Both the position numbers and the translations under genes were made by a program. DNA of 64,000 nt from an uncultured Bacilli bacterium (lineage in GTDB: Bacteria > Bacillota_I > Bacilli_A > RFN20 > CAG-826): the NCBI GenBank assembly GCA_944363565.1, contig CALVUI010000002.1, forward strand, positions 270,408 through 334,407. Direction: 5' to 3'. This document shows, in pieces, positions 61,732 to 64,000 of this stretch; the stretch's first letter is position 1, and each line of letters opens with the position of its first letter. Below the pieces are notes generated by a model that saw only the letters and a program-made list of their open reading frames with translations, made no database searches and was not told where the DNA came from.

Positions 61732-62358
61732 TTATTTCAGGACGTCTATGATGGCCTTGAAGGCCTCTTCCCTCACTTGTTCCGGGGTCAGGGAAGCATC
61801 GATGATTTTGATGCGTTTTGGGAACTTCTGCGCGAGTTTTAGGAAATTTTTCCTCACGGTTTTGTGAAAATTGAGCTTTTCCAAGTCGAGGCGGTTGACC
61901 TCGCGGTTCTCATTGGCTGAAATGCGTTTTAAGCCGGTTTCGGGATCGAGATCGAAAAGCAAAGTGAGGTCGGGTAGGAAGCCATCCGTCGCATAGAGGT
62001 TGAGGTCATAAATCTTTTGGATCCCGAGGCCCCTGGCCCCGCCTTGGTAGGCCAACGATGAATCGAGGAAGCGGTCCGAGATGACGTTGATCCCCTCGTT
62101 CAACTTGGGGTAGACGAGTTGGACGAGGTGCTGCCTTCTGGCGGCCGCGTAAAGCAAGGCTTCGGTCATCGGGTCCATCTCGGTATTGGCCTTGTCCAAG
62201 ATGATGTCGCGGATCTCCTCGCTGATCTTGGTGCCACCCGGTTCACGGGTCAAAACAAAGGGAATCCCCTCTTCTTTCAAACGGTTGGAAATATAGGCGA
62301 GGGCGCTTGATTTCCCGCTTCCTTCCCCGCCTTCGAAGGTAATGAATTTCCCCTTCAT
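61732..62358 (-). CDS. tmk: Thymidylate kinase
   Basis: 208 residues. Phosphorylates dTMP to dTDP for DNA synthesis. P-loop GGEGSGKS, TREPGGT (DR/TREPGG motif), and SDRFLDSSLAYQGGARGLG. The LID region begins after DPETGLKR. The start overlaps the recR stop by four bases, and one base separates its stop from the holB start. Confidence 0.97.
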   Translation of the reverse strand: MKGKFITFEGGEGSGKSSALAYISNRLKEEGIPFVLTREPGGTKISEEIRDIILDKANTEMDPMTEALLYAAARRQHLVQLVYPKLNEGINVISDRFLDSSLAYQGGARGLGIQKIYDLNLYATDGFLPDLTLLFDLDPETGLKRISANENREVNRLDLEKLNFHKTVRKNFLKLAQKFPKRIKIIDASLTPEQVREEAFKAIIDVLK

Positions 62359-62954
62359 ATGTCCTTCCTCCCTTCGATGGCCTTTTCCAAGGTCAGGGCA
62401 TCGCTGTATTCAAGGGACGAGCCCATCGATAAACCATAGGCCAAACGGCTGACTTTGACCTTCCCGCCTTCTTCGATGCGGCGGGCCAAATAAAGGGCGG
62501 TCGTTTCCCCGTCGATCGTCGGATTGGTGGCGACGATGACTTCTTCGATCTGCCCGTTGTTGATCCTCGTAAGTAACTCATCGACCCCGAGATCTTCGGG
62601 GTAGATGCCCTTGGCCGGGGACAATGTCCCCTTGAGCAAGTGATAAAGCCCCTTGTAGGATCCCGACTTTTCGATGGCCAGGGCATCCTTGTAGGAGGTG
62701 ACCACCATCAATGTCTTTTGGTCACGGCTCGGATCATCGCAGATCGGGCAGGCCCCGCCTTCCTCGTAGAGGCCGCAGCGCGGACATCTCGAGATCTTGC
62801 TTTTGGCATCCTTGATGGCGTTCGCGAAGCCTTCGGCCGTTTCCCCTTCCATGCCTAAAACCGCGTAGGCCATCCTTTCGGCCGACTTGGGGCCGACTCC
62901 CGGAAGACGGGAAAAATAAGAGGCCAAAGTGACGATGGAGGGGAGGTTTTCCAT
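62355..62954 (-). CDS. recR: Recombination protein RecR
   Basis: 199 residues. Helix-hairpin-helix LPGVGPKSAERMAYAVL at the N terminus, C4 zinc finger CPRCGLYEEGGACPIC, then a TOPRIM domain (IVATNPTIDGETTALYLARRI). RecR binds DNA with RecO/RecF to load RecA at gaps. The start lies two bases after the ybaB stop without a clear Shine-Dalgarno sequence, so translation is probably coupled. Confidence 0.97.
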   Translation of the reverse strand: MENLPSIVTLASYFSRLPGVGPKSAERMAYAVLGMEGETAEGFANAIKDAKSKISRCPRCGLYEEGGACPICDDPSRDQKTLMVVTSYKDALAIEKSGSYKGLYHLLKGTLSPAKGIYPEDLGVDELLTRINNGQIEEVIVATNPTIDGETTALYLARRIEEGGKVKVSRLAYGLSMGSSLEYSDALTLEKAIEGRKDI

Positions 62955-62956
62955 AC

Positions 62957-63259
62957 TTAGAAGGGGAGGCCGGACTTTCCGGTGATCTTCTCGTCGATGG
63001 CGTCGGCTTCCTTTTGGATTTCCTTGAGGGCCTTGTTGTAGGCCAGGGCGATGGCTTCTTCGAGCATCTCCTTGTTGTCGGGGGAGAGGGCCTCGGCGTC
63101 GATCTTGACCGAGACAATTTCCTTGTTCCCCTTGACCTCGATTTCCACCATCCCGTTTTGGTCGGCGTGGAAGGTTTTCGCATCGAGGGCTTCGTGGGCC
63201 TTGAGCAGCTCCCGCTGCATCTTGTTGGCCTGCATCAGCATCTGCTGCATCTGGTTCAT
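62957..63259 (-). CDS. ybaB: Nucleoid-associated protein, YbaB/EbfC family
   Basis: 100 residues, a homodimer that binds DNA as tweezers. MNQMQQMLMQANKMQRELLKAHEAL is the helical N terminus typical of the family, followed by the strands VEIEVKGNKEIVSVKI and the DNKEMLEEAIALAYNKAL helix. A strong AAAAGGAGA lies about eight bases before the ATG. It is always next to dnaX and recR in Bacilli. Confidence 0.97.
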   Translation of the reverse strand: MNQMQQMLMQANKMQRELLKAHEALDAKTFHADQNGMVEIEVKGNKEIVSVKIDAEALSPDNKEMLEEAIALAYNKALKEIQKEADAIDEKITGKSGLPF

Positions 63260-63285
63260 GTTGTCTATCTCCTTTTTACTATTTC

Positions 63286-64000
63286 TTAGACTTTGGGCAA
63301 ATTGAGGGTGATTTCTTCTTTGCGTGGCAACTTCTTGACCTGGAGGAGTTCACTGTAGATTTGGCGGACCCGGTTCTGGTCGACGTGGTCGATGGCAATC
63401 ACGAAGACCTTGCGGCCCAAGAAGGCTTCCACCATTTCCTCGAGGGACTTCTGGTTGGCCTTGAGGTTGACCTTGTCCTTGAGGTTCTTGTACTTGTAGG
63501 AGAGGATCAGGGCCTCTTGGGAAACGCAGTAGGGCGTCCCTTGGGAGAGAAGACTGGCCAAGGGACCGAGCTTGAGGTCGAGTTTCATCTCTTCCAAGGC
63601 CTTCCAGTCGTCCTTGAGTTTCTGCCTTTCTTCCTTCTTGAGGGAGACCATGATCTTGATCAGGTCTTCGTCGCTGATCTCATAGGACTCACCGCTGGTG
63701 GCAAGGCTCAGGTTGCTGATCCTATTGGGATCGATCCTGAAGGATTGTTCTTCCTCCGGGTCATTGGCGAACAAGAAGTCGGGGAGGGGGGAAGCCGGCT
63801 TTTTCGGCTCTTCCTTCTTTTTGACGATAACTTCCGGTTCGGGTTCTTTCTGCGGGGTTATCGGGGTCTCCACTTCAATCTTTTTGACGGATTCGACGAT
63901 GGGTTCGGGTTCCTTGATCTCGATCTTTTGCTCGACCTTCTCGACCTTCGGCTTGGGTTCTTCTTTGACTTCAACGGTCCTACTTGGGGCCTCTTCCTTT
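63286..64000 (-). CDS. dnaX: DNA polymerase III tau subunit, C-terminal part (truncated by window edge)
   Basis: The frame is open to the window end, so the AAA+ domains are outside. What remains is a linker rich in Lys, Glu and Pro (about 70 residues), then the C-terminal domain of about 150 residues that contacts the polymerase alpha subunit and DnaB. The gene position next to ybaB-recR supports the assignment, since the tail alone is poorly conserved. Whether a frameshift product gamma exists cannot be seen here. The stop is 26 bases from the ybaB ATG. Confidence 0.88.
   Translation of the reverse strand, partial: KEEAPSRTVEVKEEPKPKVEKVEQKIEIKEPEPIVESVKKIEVETPITPQKEPEPEVIVKKKEEPKKPASPLPDFLFANDPEEEQSFRIDPNRISNLSLATSGESYEISDEDLIKIMVSLKKEERQKLKDDWKALEEMKLDLKLGPLASLLSQGTPYCVSQEALILSYKYKNLKDKVNLKANQKSLEEMVEAFLGRKVFVIAIDHVDQNRVRQIYSELLQVKKLPRKEEITLNLPKV

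Noticed and set aside
63286-64000. Programmed frameshift site in dnaX
   Set aside because: The A-rich slippery region would be upstream of the visible part, so nothing can be said.

Overview
The window looks like chromosomal DNA, close to the replication origin, from a Bacillota bacterium of class Bacilli, probably an uncultured Erysipelotrichia- or Mollicutes-related lineage. The lineage is inferred, not shown. It rests on the gyrA, serS, SRP RNA and tadA neighbourhood at the left edge; the Bacilli order dnaX, ybaB, recR, tmk, holB, yaaT, rsmI at the right edge; CIRCE/HrcA heat-shock control; and a ClpB without an N domain, as in mycoplasmas. By eye the DNA is well above half G+C, with strong preference for C/G-ending codons. 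TGA is used as a stop. I see no tRNA, rRNA, CRISPR array, insertion sequence or prophage.

Layout. 1-4.7 kb: end of gyrA, a glycosyltransferase, serS, SRP RNA, tadA. 4.8-11.6 kb: fused ABC exporter, P-type ATPase, psuG and a TetR regulator. 11.6-15.7 kb: a membrane protein resembling a degenerate M50 protease, convergent with tldD-pmbA. 15.7-20.4 kb: an unknown gene with an MBL-fold hydrolase, rpmE, metG and an RlmD-type methyltransferase. 20.6-31.1 kb: esterase, MATE pump, CoA-disulfide reductase-rhodanese, glycosyltransferases, small membrane proteins, a lone DUF3883-type protein, a lipoprotein and an ECF S component. 31.2-39.2 kb: CIRCE-controlled clpB and hsp20 flanking a GT8 enzyme, a MazG-like protein, a 38-codon minus-strand gene and a large PIN-domain protein behind an AT-rich control region. 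39.2-50.6 kb: MTA/SAH deaminase, M24 peptidase, GH2 glycosidase, two-subunit aconitase X, HAD phosphatase, and a putrescine operon (arginine decarboxylase-agmatine deiminase fusion plus N-carbamoylputrescine amidase). 50.6-58.7 kb: MntP, patatin, RluA, DUF1538 permease with a tandem PII-like protein, YfhO. 58.7-64 kb: the replication/repair block on the minus strand.

Three points stand out. First, arginine to putrescine is encoded in two genes, with the first two enzymes fused. Second, many transcription-unit-leading genes have no Shine-Dalgarno sequence but carry a -10 hexamer five to ten bases before the start codon, which implies leaderless mRNAs; genes inside operons and several highly expressed ones have normal ribosome-binding sites. 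Third, the dnaX-rsmI block is detached from tadA and inverted relative to the usual Bacilli order; one inversion would restore it.
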